DNA from: Bacteroidales bacterium UBA1745
GTDB lineage: Bacteria > Bacteroidota > Bacteroidia > Bacteroidales > UBA932
Direction: 5' to 3'
DNA: 7,522 nucleotides
Assembly (NCBI GenBank): GCA_002314885.1
Contig: DCHT01000037.1
Location: 1-7,522 of the forward strand
Each line of letters begins with the position of its first letter. The stretch's first letter is position 1. Position numbers and translations under genes: made by a program. This document shows, piece by piece, positions 7,431-7,522 of the stretch. The notes below the pieces were generated by a model. The model was not told where the DNA came from. It saw only the letters and a program-made list of their open reading frames with translations, and did no database searches.

Positions 7431-7463
7431 AAAGAGCCGGGGCCCCTCGCCCTGGCTCTTTTT
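7431..7463 (+). terminator. Rho-independent terminator of the purine operon
   Basis: AAAGAGCCGGGG (7431-7442) pairs with CCCTGGCTCTTT (7450-7461). The stem has 12 base pairs including one G-T pair, with a 7-base loop, and a run of five T (7459-7463) follows. It lies 36 bases after the lipoprotein stop and is the only strong terminator after position 1252. This supports the five plus-strand genes being one transcription unit. Confidence 0.93.
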
Positions 7464-7490
7464 GCGTCTCAGCCCCGTCAAACCCCGTTT

Positions 7491-7522
7491 TGGCGCAGAA
7501 GTAGTGCCACTAGTACTGCACC
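7491..7522. repeat. Palindromic repeat, copy 2 (cut by window end)
   Basis: It matches copy 1 at 31 of 32 bases, the only change being G at 7501 where copy 1 has C at 7391. That change breaks one pair of the palindrome. The window ends one base before the full 33-base length, so whether more copies follow cannot be seen. The two copies are 110 bases apart in direct orientation, with the operon terminator between them; the 78 bases between them share no obvious similarity with other parts of the window. Confidence 0.88.

Noticed and set aside
6249..7481. Long open frame of 410 codons on the minus strand opposite the lipoprotein gene
   Set aside because: It is antisense to a gene with a clear signal peptide and BACON domain, its translation is low-complexity V/A/G/L-rich without a recognisable domain, and it reads through the terminator. 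It is a by-product of GC-rich codon use.
7381..7522. CRISPR array or integron attC sites
   Set aside because: Only two repeat copies are seen, the 78-base interval is long for a spacer and contains a terminator, no cas or integrase gene is present, and the repeat lacks attC core triplets of the GTT/AAC type.

Overview
The window looks like chromosomal DNA from a member of the Bacteroidales (Bacteroidota) with moderately high GC. Five things point there: a short BtuB-like TonB-dependent receptor behind a cobalamin riboswitch, a DUF5020 outer-membrane protein, a BACON-domain lipoprotein, a Bacteroides-type -7 promoter element (TATATTTG), and gene starts without Shine-Dalgarno sequences. The genus cannot be fixed from sequence reading alone; a gut Bacteroidales lineage is a reasonable guess.

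Left part (1-1251), minus strand. Positions 938 down to 1 hold the first 312 codons of a TonB-dependent receptor that runs off the left edge. It is continuously open with no stop or frameshift. A well-conserved cobalamin riboswitch (1163-986) sits in its leader, with a likely -7 promoter element just before it (1187-1180). The protein is therefore most likely a vitamin B12 (corrinoid) outer-membrane transporter repressed by cobalamin. The 313-base stretch 939-1251 has no gene of its own. It holds the riboswitch, its promoter and the divergent start region of the plus-strand operon.

Middle and right (1252-7394), plus strand. Five genes follow each other with gaps of 25, 12, 33 and 1 bases: a Tsx-like DUF5020 outer-membrane barrel, an AzgA-type NCS2 purine permease, purB, purA, and a BACON-domain lipoprotein. 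A strong intrinsic terminator (7431-7463) ends the run. The layout reads as one purine operon. An outer-membrane pore and an inner-membrane permease bring nucleosides or nucleobases in, and PurA and PurB convert IMP to AMP. The lipoprotein is the odd member: it starts one base after the purA stop, and after its BACON domain it resembles the TagC / phage receptor-binding beta-propeller fold.

Right edge (7381-7522). A 32-base near-identical palindromic repeat occurs twice, 110 bases apart, on either side of the terminator. The first copy supplies the last codons and stop of the lipoprotein gene, and the second is cut by the window end. This repeat is the least explained element here.
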